A DNA stretch of 64,000 bases. Source: Vibrio mimicus CAIM 602. GTDB taxonomy: Bacteria > Pseudomonadota > Gammaproteobacteria > Enterobacterales > Vibrionaceae. The stretch spans positions 1 to 64,000 of the forward strand of contig NZ_AOMO01000024.1 of assembly GCF_000338875.1 (NCBI RefSeq). The letters are read 5' to 3'. Shown one piece after another: positions 45,993-54,868 of the stretch (positions within the stretch are counted from its first letter, which is position 1; every line of letters starts with the position of its first letter). The position numbers and the translations under genes are program-made. The notes below the pieces were generated by a model, which was not told the origin of the DNA, did no database searches, and saw only the letters and a program-made list of their open reading frames with translations.

Positions 45993-47459
45993 TCACAAGC
46001 TGTGTCCAAACTCACCTTCAATGCCACCTTGACCCGATTGAATAAACTCAGGTTCTGATGATGAACGCCCATTGTGAGCCACCGGAGATTCCGCAATGTA
46101 AGCCCCTTCGCCAAGCAAGTAATATTTAAAATCACTCGGCTCCACAAAGGCATCGGTCGGTAAGGTAATTTTGTTGCGATCAACCGGTTTAGCCAGACGA
46201 GGAGTCACAAGAATGACCAACTCCGTTTCACCGGAAATGTAGTTCTGGCTTCGGAACAACTGACCCAATACTGGAATATCACCAAACCCGGGCATTTTGC
46301 TGGTAACGTCACGAACGTTTTCACTCAACAAACCAGCGATACCAATCGTCTGCCCATCGGCAAGTTCAAGTGTTGAAGAAGCTGAACGGCGAGTGATGGG
46401 GGGAATGAAATAGCTGGCATTGGTCGTACCCGGATTTAATGTCAGGGTATTTGAGGATGCGATTTCGCTGACATCGACCGCTAAATTAAGGTTGATCCGT
46501 TTGTCGCTTAAGATGGTCGGGATGAACTTCAAGCCCACGCCATACTCTTTGTACTCTATGGTCACGCCATCTTTATCGGGTACTGGAATGGGGAATTCGC
46601 CCCCAGCAAGAAACTCTGCTTTTGCACCACTTAACGCAGTTAAGTTAGGTTCTGCTAACACTTTGGCGACCCCATTTTCTTTGGCAATGTCTAACGCAAA
46701 GGTAAACAGCGTATCGCCATCAATAAAGGTTCCGAGCAAGCCTGTGCTTTCAATGTTTGGTGCATTAAATACGGGCCCGACTACACCACCAATATCATCA
46801 ATGATTCCCCCTGCTGAGGTGCCACCCCAAGAGAAATTGCCATTTTTCTCAAAGAAGTGAAAATTGGAATCAAAGCGGCGAACCAAACTGCGTTGCACTT
46901 CTGCCACGGTGACTTCTAACATCACTTGCTGCGCCCCACCTATGGTCATGAGGTTAATCACGCCATTTTTATCAACCTGACTGTTTAATGAAGCTGTAGC
47001 CTCATCCGCTTGTTGACCTGCGGCGTAAGTTTCGGCAACCCGCAGAGCAATATTCATTTTTTCCTGATTGCTGACCATGCCACTGAGCATCAAACGATTC
47101 TGCGCACTATGTACTTGAATAGGTTCATCTGGCAGCAACTCATACAACTTCTGTTTCAGGCTGTTGAGATCGTGTGTCACTTCGACATTGAGTGATTCAA
47201 TTAAATTGCCGCGACTGTCCCATGCCATCAAATTGGTTGAGCCTAACTTACGACCAATCAAAAACAGCTCATCCGACTTTAACATCACAATATCAAGCAC
47301 TTGGGGATCACCCAGTGAGACACGTTTGGCCTTGCCCGATAACACAACAAAAGTGGATTTATGGTGAGGCACCGTCACCACTTTCCCTGTCTGTATCGCA
47401 CCCTGAGCGGTAAAAGCACTCAGCACGCCTAATGTAAAAATTACAATCCAAATTTTCAT
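45993..47459 (-). CDS. rcpA: RcpA/CpaC, outer-membrane secretin of the Flp pilus
   Basis: This 488-residue protein has a signal peptide (MKIWIVIFTLGVLSAFTAQGA), then a pilus N-terminal domain (KSTFVVLSGKAKRVSLGDPQVLDIVMLKSDELFLIGRKLGSTNLMAWD) and a BON-like segment (VHSAQNRLMLSGMVSNQEKMNIALRVAETYA). The secretin channel domain follows (about 240-430, with AEFLAGGEFPIPV and ELVILVTPRLAKPV). It forms the outer-membrane pore for the pilus. Confidence 0.93.
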   Translation of the reverse strand: MKIWIVIFTLGVLSAFTAQGAIQTGKVVTVPHHKSTFVVLSGKAKRVSLGDPQVLDIVMLKSDELFLIGRKLGSTNLMAWDSRGNLIESLNVEVTHDLNSLKQKLYELLPDEPIQVHSAQNRLMLSGMVSNQEKMNIALRVAETYAAGQQADEATASLNSQVDKNGVINLMTIGGAQQVMLEVTVAEVQRSLVRRFDSNFHFFEKNGNFSWGGTSAGGIIDDIGGVVGPVFNAPNIESTGLLGTFIDGDTLFTFALDIAKENGVAKVLAEPNLTALSGAKAEFLAGGEFPIPVPDKDGVTIEYKEYGVGLKFIPTILSDKRINLNLAVDVSEIASSNTLTLNPGTTNASYFIPPITRRSASSTLELADGQTIGIAGLLSENVRDVTSKMPGFGDIPVLGQLFRSQNYISGETELVILVTPRLAKPVDRNKITLPTDAFVEPSDFKYYLLGEGAYIAESPVAHNGRSSSEPEFIQSGQGGIEGEFGHSL

Positions 47460-47469
47460 GCGTCACACC

Positions 47470-48222
47470 TTACTCTTTTACCTGAATCTTCGATGACTCC
47501 GTCCCTTTGATTATGGTGACACTAGGGGCGACATAACGACGAGTGACTGCAACCTTCTCCTCGGGTTCATGGGGATTTCTTAGCGTTAACTGAATTTCAC
47601 CTTTGCTTTGCGCACTTAATAATTTCTCTGCTTGCTCAGGGGTGACTTCCAGCGTTACGGCTCGCACAATGATCGGTTTGTTCTCTTTGCTTCTCGCGGT
47701 TTGGTCAACCGCTAGCACTTTGATGTCTTTAAGCACTGTGTTGGTCACGGCCGAGCCTTTGCTATAGGAAACCGTATTGAGTACATCAACCCGATTCCCC
47801 GGCAACAAGAAGCCAGCGACACCAATAACATCATTGACTCGAATAGTGATGGCGCGCATTTTTTCAGGAATAAGAGAAGCCAGTGTTGAGCCTTCTCCTG
47901 GCGCTGTTAGCCTTTGCACATAAATGATTTCACCCTGAAAAATAGGGCCAGTGACAATTTGCCCGACCAGTACTTTCGGATCCGAAAATTGGGAAATATT
48001 ACGCCAAGACTTTTCGAGCAATTTCGTGGTGAGGTGCTGCTGTTCAATCACACTGCCTGCGGGTATATCAATCGCTGCAATGACAACCGGTTCTCGCTCC
48101 ACTACTTCGACGGCTTGCTGAGGCGTCATTTGTTTATCCATCCATTGCTTAGCAAAAAATACCGCTGCCAAACCTAAAAGAATGGAGAATAAAAACAGTA
48201 AGATAATTTGATTGCGTTTCAT
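47470..48222 (-). CDS. rcpC: RcpC/CpaB, periplasmic Flp pilus assembly protein
   Basis: This 250-residue protein has an N-terminal membrane anchor (IILLFLFSILLGLAAVFFAKQWM). A SAF/AFP-like beta-clip domain follows (VIAAIDIPAGSVIEQQHLTTKLLEKSWRNISQFSDPKVLVGQIVTGPIFQGE), then a CpaB C-terminal region. Its ATG overlaps the stop of the upstream ATPase gene by four bases. Confidence 0.9.
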   Translation of the reverse strand: MKRNQIILLFLFSILLGLAAVFFAKQWMDKQMTPQQAVEVVEREPVVIAAIDIPAGSVIEQQHLTTKLLEKSWRNISQFSDPKVLVGQIVTGPIFQGEIIYVQRLTAPGEGSTLASLIPEKMRAITIRVNDVIGVAGFLLPGNRVDVLNTVSYSKGSAVTNTVLKDIKVLAVDQTARSKENKPIIVRAVTLEVTPEQAEKLLSAQSKGEIQLTLRNPHEPEEKVAVTRRYVAPSVTIIKGTESSKIQVKE

Positions 48223-49568
48223 CGAGATCCTCCACCTTTACCATCCGCGGTAAAGTAGACTTCCCACGCCCGCTCAAGGACTTGCTTAGTGATCACGGGA
48301 GCTGATTCTTCAAAAGCCACAATATCGCGACAGATCCCGGCGATATCTTTAGGCAAACAAGGGTAATAGCCGACGCTGTGTTGCTCATGTAATTGAGTAA
48401 GGCGGTCAAATAATTCAGGCTCTAACGTTAACGATTTACCACGAGCCATGAGTTGCCAAAGTTCTTGATACTCATCTTTCATTAATGGTTGGAATTGAAC
48501 TTTGTAACCGAGACGACGTAAAAATGCTGGGTCACTGATTTTTTCAGGATCCAAGTTGGTTGAAAAAGCCAGTGTCAAAATAAATGGAATGGAAATCTGT
48601 TGGCCATTGGGTAGCGAGAGATAATCGTAAAAATATTCCATTGGAACAATCCAACGATTCAACAAGGTCGCCACGGGCATGGGCTGACGGCCCAAGTCGT
48701 CAATAATGAAAATACCGTTGTTGGCCATCATTTGCAGTGGTGCCATCCAAACCCGGTTATGCTGGGAATGGTTCACTTCCAGCATCTCCATTGTTAGCTC
48801 ACCACCAACTTGAATACTTGGCCGTTCACATAACGCCCAACGTTTATCATATTGGTCTTTGAATACGATAGATTGTTGCCCGCTCTCCTCTTCCACTTTC
48901 TTATGATGCTGAGGAGAAAAAACCTTAATGATGTTACCTGCGGCATAAACAGAATAAGGAACAAAGACCGAGGTGTTCAAAGAGTTCAGCAAACGAGTCG
49001 CCACGAATGTTTTACCCGTTCCTGCCTCGCCGTACAGCAATAATGCTCGACCCGAATTTATCGCAGGACCTAACACCGACACCAATCGATGCGCGCCCAG
49101 CACATCTTTAAATGCGTATTCGACGTCGGCACGGTTGACGTTTTTCACGCGAACATCTTGAGCCTTAACCACCTCGGTATATTCTGCAACCGAGACAGGG
49201 CAAGGCCCTAAATAGGCATCTTTAATAAATGCCTGATCGGCCGCTTCCGTACCCGCTTCTGACAAGGCATAGAGAATACGTACACCGTGACTGGTTTCCC
49301 CAAAAGCGACCGGATCGGATTGAAAGACTTCAATGAGTGATTTCTTACGCAATACGGCAAGGGCTTCGTCAACGATATGGCTATTGAGCCCCATTAACCG
49401 AGTAAGGGTAAGAAGATCAGATTTAGGGTATGCCGCCAATTGCTTGATCAACAGATTTTCCACCACCACGGCGGGGATCTTCAGTTGATTCAGAGAAGTC
49501 GGCACCTTAGGTGGCTCTGCTTGAGGCGTCAGTTTATCTCTGTGCTTCGCTGTGGGTTCTGCGCCCAT
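48219..49568 (-). CDS. AAA+ ATPase with N-terminal winged-helix-like segment, in tad operon
   Basis: This 449-residue protein has an AAA+ core with Walker A YGEAGTGKT at about 179-187 and Walker B IFIIDDLGRQ at about 293-302. The N-terminal 35-105 region looks like a small winged helix (LLTLTRLMGLNSHIVDEALAVLRKKSLIEVF). It is not one of the canonical tad genes (TadA and TadZ are separate). It lies between the prepilin peptidase and rcpC and overlaps rcpC by four bases, so it belongs to the operon. I know similar ATPases from other proteobacterial tad loci, but not their role. Confidence 0.75.
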   Translation of the reverse strand: MGAEPTAKHRDKLTPQAEPPKVPTSLNQLKIPAVVVENLLIKQLAAYPKSDLLTLTRLMGLNSHIVDEALAVLRKKSLIEVFQSDPVAFGETSHGVRILYALSEAGTEAADQAFIKDAYLGPCPVSVAEYTEVVKAQDVRVKNVNRADVEYAFKDVLGAHRLVSVLGPAINSGRALLLYGEAGTGKTFVATRLLNSLNTSVFVPYSVYAAGNIIKVFSPQHHKKVEEESGQQSIVFKDQYDKRWALCERPSIQVGGELTMEMLEVNHSQHNRVWMAPLQMMANNGIFIIDDLGRQPMPVATLLNRWIVPMEYFYDYLSLPNGQQISIPFILTLAFSTNLDPEKISDPAFLRRLGYKVQFQPLMKDEYQELWQLMARGKSLTLEPELFDRLTQLHEQHSVGYYPCLPKDIAGICRDIVAFEESAPVITKQVLERAWEVYFTADGKGGGSR

Positions 49569-49598
49569 AAAGCCCCCTAATGAATGGATGTGTTCATC

Positions 49599-50132
49599 CT
49601 AAAAGTAATGAAACATCGCCAACCCTATAACAACCGCGGGCGCAAATGGCATGGTCAGTTTTGCCTGCATTGAAACCCGTGATTGAAGTGATGAAAGGAT
49701 CGGTATGTTGCCACTCATTGCCTGCTGTGAATAACGCCCTACCACTTGGCTCAGTGAATCGGGATTCTGCGCGTAGTGCAGCAGCATAAATAGCGCTGCC
49801 ACCATACCTGCGGATATCGTTATCCAGTAGGCGGCATCTCCCATTGCTTCCCATCCCACTATCATGCCCACCACACCAAGCAGTTTTACATCACCCGGAG
49901 ACATTGCCCTGAAGTAATAAAGGAGCAAACCAGCAGCGAAATAAACCGCTCCCGCGGCAAGAGAAGACAATAAGAATGACAAACCATAAGCACTCAGCGA
50001 GTGAACACAAGCTAAAAGAGTAAGGGGGAGTAACCAAATATTTGGTATGCGATTGTCTCTAGCGTCATAGACAGCCACCACTAGCAAGCAGAACCATATC
50101 AAACTGTTTACTAACACTAGCTTCTCCCCCAT
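49599..50132 (-). CDS. tadV: TadV/CpaA, prepilin peptidase
   Basis: This 177-residue inner-membrane aspartic protease of the A24 family has five to six membrane helices. The first catalytic aspartate lies in VAVYDARDNRIPN (about 18-30). The second lies in AMSPGDVKLLGVVGMIVG, the G-D-x-K-L motif typical of the family (about 88-105). It cleaves the leader from Flp pilins and TadE/F pseudopilins. It starts 20 bases after the second pilin gene. Confidence 0.9.
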   Translation of the reverse strand: MGEKLVLVNSLIWFCLLVVAVYDARDNRIPNIWLLPLTLLACVHSLSAYGLSFLLSSLAAGAVYFAAGLLLYYFRAMSPGDVKLLGVVGMIVGWEAMGDAAYWITISAGMVAALFMLLHYAQNPDSLSQVVGRYSQQAMSGNIPILSSLQSRVSMQAKLTMPFAPAVVIGLAMFHYF

Positions 50133-50152
50133 CTCCCCAAAGAGATACTCAA

Positions 50153-50332
50153 CTAACTCAGTGCAGCTTCGATTTTACTGATGAGCTTGGTATCGTACTC
50201 AGCGAACAAGATACCGATGGCCAGCGCTAAAAGTGCAGCACCAACCACATACTCAACGACACTTAAGCCATCATCGTCAGCAACAAAATCAACTATTGAT
50301 CGTGCGTACTCAGGCAACATCATGCTGCTCAT
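50153..50332 (-). CDS. Second Flp-type pilin (59 residues)
   Basis: Reading on the minus strand from ATG at 50332 to TAG at 50153 gives 59 residues. The leader is MSSMMLPEYARSIVDFVADD, followed by DGLSVVEYVVGAALLALAIGILFAE. The G-L-S-V-V-E-Y core is the Flp pilin processing motif and is identical to that in the neighbouring pilin. The ATG shares one base with the TAA of flp1, so the pair is translationally coupled. The leader (longer and acidic near its end) and the C terminus (ISKIEAALS) differ from flp1. It may be a minor or alternative pilin. Confidence 0.85.
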   Translation of the reverse strand: MSSMMLPEYARSIVDFVADDDGLSVVEYVVGAALLALAIGILFAEYDTKLISKIEAALS

Positions 50333-50499
50333 TAGCCAGTAATCGCAGTGTCAAGTTTATCTTTCAAGTTTGTTCCTAAGCTATTGAACACTAAGCCTAA
50401 AGCTACAACTAACAGTGCAGCACCAACCACATATTCAACCACGGATAATCCGTCTTCATCTTGCATAAAGGCTTTCACTTTATTGACTAGATTGCTCAT
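50332..50499 (-). CDS. flp: Flp major pilin
   Basis: This 55-residue prepilin reads MSNLVNKVKAFMQDEDGLSVVEYVV followed by a hydrophobic stretch GAALLVVALGLVFNSLG and a short polar tail. It has the Flp motif G-L-S-V-V-E-Y, with cleavage expected after the glycine. I chose ATG 50499, preceded by GGAGAG at good spacing; an in-frame extension to 50622 has no pilin features. It is the first gene of the tad operon. Confidence 0.93.
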   Translation of the reverse strand: MSNLVNKVKAFMQDEDGLSVVEYVVGAALLVVALGLVFNSLGTNLKDKLDTAITG

Positions 50500-50934
50500 T
50501 GTGTCTCTCCTTCCATAAGCACCGAATGCGCCCTTTAAAGTTAGAGCCCGCAAAACAAAGTCGTTAGGATTTTTTTTGTCTTTTGCTAGTACTTTTTTGC
50601 GGAGAAGGTCACTAAAAAACAAACTTTCAGTGGAAAACAGCGAAAAGAAAATGAGGGGTATTTTCTAAACTAAAAATTAAAGCACTTGAAAAATAAGAAA
50701 TTTAATTCGATTTATTGATATGTATAAACTGAGTGGCATAAAAACTATTTCAATTAACTTTTTTGTTGGCACTTTTTTGTGGCTACACATAACCTTTTTG
50801 TATGAAGGCAATCATCTTCAGCCCAACCGTTCGATAAAAAGATGAACGAGTAACAACGATGATACGGATGATTTAGCCTCTATATATCTAACAAAGTAGT
50901 TTGGCATTTTTACTTCGGTTTGAGGGGAATCAAC
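50500..50934. promoter_or_regulatory. Divergent regulatory region between flp and the AraC gene
   Basis: About 435 AT-rich bases contain A and T runs and no gene. It must hold the tad operon promoter (minus strand) and that of the AraC-type gene (plus strand). I could not assign a confident promoter; see the rejected sigma-54-like element at 50766. Confidence 0.5.
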
Positions 50935-51678
50935 ATGGAAGTGAGGCACACTGCTCATTGGTTGGGAAGCTCAGTTCGCTATCTTGATAAAACGCCAAAA
51001 GACCTCATCCTCAATGCTTTTACACTGATTGAGCATGACACCGATGTTTCTATACTCAGCGAACCCAGCACCCAATTCGCTTTCTTTTTTATTCGATCAG
51101 AAGAGCAGTATCCATTGCTGCTGACCGCACTAAAGCTAAGTATCAATCTGAATAAGAAGCTGATCCTGATTCACTCGCGACCCATTGAGCTAGGAGCCTA
51201 TTACCATTCTGCGGTTTTTGATCACTTAAACTTGGCCATGAATGATATTCAAATGTGGTTACAAAAATTGATAACTCGGATGAACCTCAATTGGTATGTC
51301 GAATTAGGTGTAACATCGCCATCCGAAGCGAACCCAGTGCTAAAAGTTCCCCAAATTCATCAAACATTACAGCCACTGCTCGACCATATAGACAAAAACA
51401 TAAGCAAAGTGATACGTGAAGAAGATGCGGCTTCGTTCTGCCACTATTCAGTGACTTATTTTTCAAAGGTCTTCCACAAAGAGATGGGACTGAGTTTTAG
51501 AGATTACCTATCAAATAAGCGGATTAATCTCGCCAAATATATGCTCATTGAAAAACGGCAAGCCAAAATTGCCTACATCGCCTATCAATGCGGGTACCGC
51601 GATCTCTCCTATTTCTCTCGTGTTTTCAAAAAGAAAACCGGCATGAGCCCGGGCAGGTACCGGCTATCCAATCCATAA
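50935..51678 (+). CDS. AraC-family regulator divergent from the tad operon
   Basis: This protein of about 247 residues has a C-terminal AraC double helix-turn-helix (about 160-245: EEDAASFCHYSVTYFSKVFHKEMGLSFRDYLSNKRI and IAYIAYQCGYRDLSYFSRVFKKKTGMSPGRYR). The N-terminal 150 residues show no cupin or receiver motif that I recognise. ATG 50935 follows GAGGGGAATCAAC, a good ribosome site. Its divergent position suggests that it controls flp-tad expression (inference from context). Confidence 0.8.
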   Translation: MEVRHTAHWLGSSVRYLDKTPKDLILNAFTLIEHDTDVSILSEPSTQFAFFFIRSEEQYPLLLTALKLSINLNKKLILIHSRPIELGAYYHSAVFDHLNLAMNDIQMWLQKLITRMNLNWYVELGVTSPSEANPVLKVPQIHQTLQPLLDHIDKNISKVIREEDAASFCHYSVTYFSKVFHKEMGLSFRDYLSNKRINLAKYMLIEKRQAKIAYIAYQCGYRDLSYFSRVFKKKTGMSPGRYRLSNP

Positions 51679-52078
51679 AATAGATGGAAAGACTGTTGGT
51701 GTTATGTCTAAACAATCGAGAACCATAGCTCGCATTGTTATTGTGTTAGGAGTAGACATTCTTTCTTTGGTATACATACATTTTATTGTTCTGGAACCGA
51801 AATCAAGTTGAATAACGTAATGAAATAAACACACTTGATATTTTATTCTTTCGGTAAAGTCATTACTCACTATCTAATTTATTGTTTTTAAAAAAGCAAA
51901 ACTCAAACAAAGAATAAATAACCATTTCACTCCTTATAAACCGAAAGATTAGATACAGAAAATAACGATAATTTCATCTGTGACAACCATCAAATAAAGG
52001 CTTGGGGTTTTCTTGTCTAATAACATGACAAACTGTGTTTCTTTTGTTTCTTCTTAATTAATAAAAGGAGTAATTAAA
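51679..52078. promoter_or_regulatory. AT-rich region upstream of the GH31 gene
   Basis: About 400 bases without a gene. It marks the change from the tad region to the accessory region and must hold the GH31 promoter. The ribosome site AAGGAG lies just before the next gene. No direct repeat or attachment-like sequence was recognised. Confidence 0.5.
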
Positions 52079-54664
52079 ATGAAAATAGTACGTCAATTTT
52101 ACAATTGGATATTTATTCCAATAGTGACCTGCCTAATTATGAGCTTTATATATCTAGGCATGTTCTTTTTTAGCCAACCCATATCTGCTGCACCTTTAGG
52201 AGTACTTGATGTCGACTCCTTAAAAGTTCAAAAACAACATATTGAAATGAAAACTAACGATGGACAGCATGTGGTCATTCACTTTATTAACCCTGCTGTT
52301 TTTCGTATTCAGGCTAGTAATGATGATAAATTCTCTGCAGCAAAGGATGATGCCATAGAAGACCAATGTGGCAATTTTAATTGCCAAGCTGACGATTTTA
52401 ATCCGGATGAACTGCCTGACATTGTAATAAATAGTGATCAAGGTGAAGTCGAATTTACGGTTAATAACCAAGGAGAATATCACTTAGTTCAAACAGATAA
52501 GCTATCGTTACGTATTAATCATGCAAAGATTAAGGATAAACCCTTACCTTTGACGTTTGATCTATATAAAACAGATAATAGTACTTTGCTATGGAAAGAA
52601 CTTAAGCCTATTTATTTAGGTGATAGTGTGGATAGTTATGACCGTGATGAATTAAAGTTTAAAAATGGTAATTTGAAAACTGTTCAAACATTTTCCAGCG
52701 AAGAGAATGAACATTACTATGGTGGTGGCCAGCAGAATGGAGAATTCGAATTTAATAATAAAACCATGGAAATTTCTTATAATGGATGGAACGAATTTGG
52801 CCGACCAAACCCAGCCCCATTTTATATATCTGATAAAGGCTACGGCGTTTTACGGCATACTTGGCGAAATGGTGCTTATGATTTTCGCGATACTGATCGA
52901 GTAACATCCAGTTTCAACGAAAATCGTTTTGACGCTTATTATTTTGTCGGTGACACATTAGGTGACATCATTAATGAATATACGAATCTAACCGGAAGAC
53001 CGCACTTATTAGCACGATGGGCCTATTATCTTGGTGATGCCGACTGCTATGAAAACAAGAACGGCTATTATCCAGACGGTTGGCCCACTGAGCCAGGCAG
53101 TACAATTGATGTGGCTAAGCAAGTGGGTGTGCCTTACAAAGAACATGATATGCCTTTGGGTTGGATTTTACCAAATGATGGATATGGCTGTGGTTACTCT
53201 GATCTAAAAAGCACGGTTGATGAGCTAAATGGTTTAGGTATCAAAACGGGTTTATGGACTCAAAAAAAGCTTGATCAAATTAAACAAGAGGTCATAGATG
53301 GTATTCGTGTTTACAAGCTAGATGTTGCTTGGACCGGACCTGGTAAACTCTACTCTCTTTCTGCAAATAATGACGCGCATACTGGCCTAGTGGATAACTC
53401 TGATACAAGAGGCATGATATGGACCGTCATGGGCTGGGCTGGAACGCAACGTTACGCTGTGGCTTGGACAGGAGATCAATACGCAAGCTGGGATTACATT
53501 CGTTGGCATATACCCACATTTATCGGTTCTGGTTTGTCTGGTCAGGCCTACGCCTCTTCAGACGTGAACGGTATTTTTGGTCATGGTGCGGAAACCTATA
53601 CGCGTGATATACAGTTTAAAGCCTTCACGCCGGTACTGATAGCGATGTCCGGTTGGGACAATAAAGAGCGTAAACACGCTTGGTGGCACGACTCCTATCG
53701 TGATATCAACCGAAAATTCCTGATGCTTAAATCGCAGCTAATGCCTTACATGTACAAATACGCTTATGACGCTGACCGAACTGGGGCTCCATTAGTTAGA
53801 GCAATGACGTATGAGTTTCCTAACGATCCCCGTTTAAAAGGGGAAGAGTTCAAATACCAATATATGTATGGCCAATCTCTGCTCGTGGCACCGGTTTACG
53901 ACTCTATGGAAACAAATAAAGGGTGGCGGAGAAATATCTATTTACCCAAAGGAGAATGGATCGATTTCTGGGATGGAACTCGGACTTCGGTTCCTGAAGG
54001 CGGAATGCTCTTAGAGGAATATCCGATCACTATGGAAAAAATTCCCGTCCTTGTGAAAGCGGGAGCAATCATTCCTATGTATATCGGTGCTCGTTCAGAT
54101 GCGTTACAGGCTAAAGATCATTTGATTGTACAGCTTTATCCCCATGGTGATTCTTCCTTTACATTATATGAAGATGATGGTGAGACCCGAGCTTACAAAG
54201 AACAAGAAGCGTATGCGGAAACGGAAATTACGGCCAACGCACCGGAAAGTGGAGTGGCAGGTGACATCACGTTAACCGTTAACCCTGCGAATGTTCACAA
54301 TGATTACGAAGGACAGATTTCTGAGCGCAGTTACGATTTTCAGATCTTGTCTCTTTTAAAACCATTGGGTATTGAATTTGACAGTGGGCCTCTAGATGAA
54401 GTGACGTCAATGGAGGAACTCACCGCTTCACAAGAAGGATGGTATTACGATGCCAATGATCGCTATGGAACTCTGCATATCAAAATTGGCAAGCAATCTG
54501 TCTATCAACCCTTAAGTTTGTTCGTTGATATTGATGAGAATGCACCTATGCCACAAACTCCTCCATATAAGAAATCGACTCCTACAGCCAGTGGAAGTGG
54601 AGGGGTTGGAGAGATTGCACTTATGATACTTTTATTTGCTGGATGGTTGCGTCGCTATTATTAG
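52079..54664 (+). CDS. Secreted GH31 glycosidase with GlyGly-CTERM-like tail
   Basis: This 861-residue protein has an N-terminal signal or anchor helix (about 10-38). A GH31 N-terminal beta-sandwich, a (beta/alpha)8 barrel and C-terminal beta domains follow. Nucleophile candidate is D415 in VYKLDVAW and acid/base candidate is D466 in AWTGDQYASWDYIR. ASSDVNGIFG and the WWHDSYRDINRKFL helix are also family-like. The motif D-V-A-W replaces the W-x-D-M-N-E of common alpha-glucosidases, so specificity may be different (an alpha-galactosidase or alpha-xylosidase type is possible). The last residues are Gly/Ser-rich, then hydrophobic, then LRRYY, fitting rhombosortase sorting. It is a single-gene unit with a terminator. 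Confidence 0.82.
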   Translation: MKIVRQFYNWIFIPIVTCLIMSFIYLGMFFFSQPISAAPLGVLDVDSLKVQKQHIEMKTNDGQHVVIHFINPAVFRIQASNDDKFSAAKDDAIEDQCGNFNCQADDFNPDELPDIVINSDQGEVEFTVNNQGEYHLVQTDKLSLRINHAKIKDKPLPLTFDLYKTDNSTLLWKELKPIYLGDSVDSYDRDELKFKNGNLKTVQTFSSEENEHYYGGGQQNGEFEFNNKTMEISYNGWNEFGRPNPAPFYISDKGYGVLRHTWRNGAYDFRDTDRVTSSFNENRFDAYYFVGDTLGDIINEYTNLTGRPHLLARWAYYLGDADCYENKNGYYPDGWPTEPGSTIDVAKQVGVPYKEHDMPLGWILPNDGYGCGYSDLKSTVDELNGLGIKTGLWTQKKLDQIKQEVIDGIRVYKLDVAWTGPGKLYSLSANNDAHTGLVDNSDTRGMIWTVMGWAGTQRYAVAWTGDQYASWDYIRWHIPTFIGSGLSGQAYASSDVNGIFGHGAETYTRDIQFKAFTPVLIAMSGWDNKERKHAWWHDSYRDINRKFLMLKSQLMPYMYKYAYDADRTGAPLVRAMTYEFPNDPRLKGEEFKYQYMYGQSLLVAPVYDSMETNKGWRRNIYLPKGEWIDFWDGTRTSVPEGGMLLEEYPITMEKIPVLVKAGAIIPMYIGARSDALQAKDHLIVQLYPHGDSSFTLYEDDGETRAYKEQEAYAETEITANAPESGVAGDITLTVNPANVHNDYEGQISERSYDFQILSLLKPLGIEFDSGPLDEVTSMEELTASQEGWYYDANDRYGTLHIKIGKQSVYQPLSLFVDIDENAPMPQTPPYKKSTPTASGSGGVGEIALMILLFAGWLRRYY

Positions 54665-54726
54665 ATAGCAGCATAGCGACTAGTGCTCTTTGTATATATT
54701 TCAGAGTATATCGTTACCATCACTGA

Positions 54727-54764
54727 TAAAGCGTGGGGTTATCAACTGTAACTCCACGCTTTTC
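54727..54764 (+). terminator. Terminator after the GH31 gene
   Basis: A long stem has outer arms AAAGCGTGG and CCACGCTTT, an inner GTTA / TAAC pairing and a short loop, followed by TTTT. Confidence 0.82.
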
Positions 54765-54868
54765 AAGCATTTCAGCCACCTCAAAAACAGTTGAAACTAT
54801 ATATTCAGAACCATTGAACAACAGAGAAAAAACTGGCTTCGCGAAGTAATGATCTTCTACGTCTGAAG

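Noticed and set aside
50766..50783. Sigma-54-like element (TTGGCAC followed by T run and GTGG) upstream of the AraC gene
   Set aside because: The GC doublet expected 12 bases after the GG is absent; the spacing does not fit a -24/-12 promoter.
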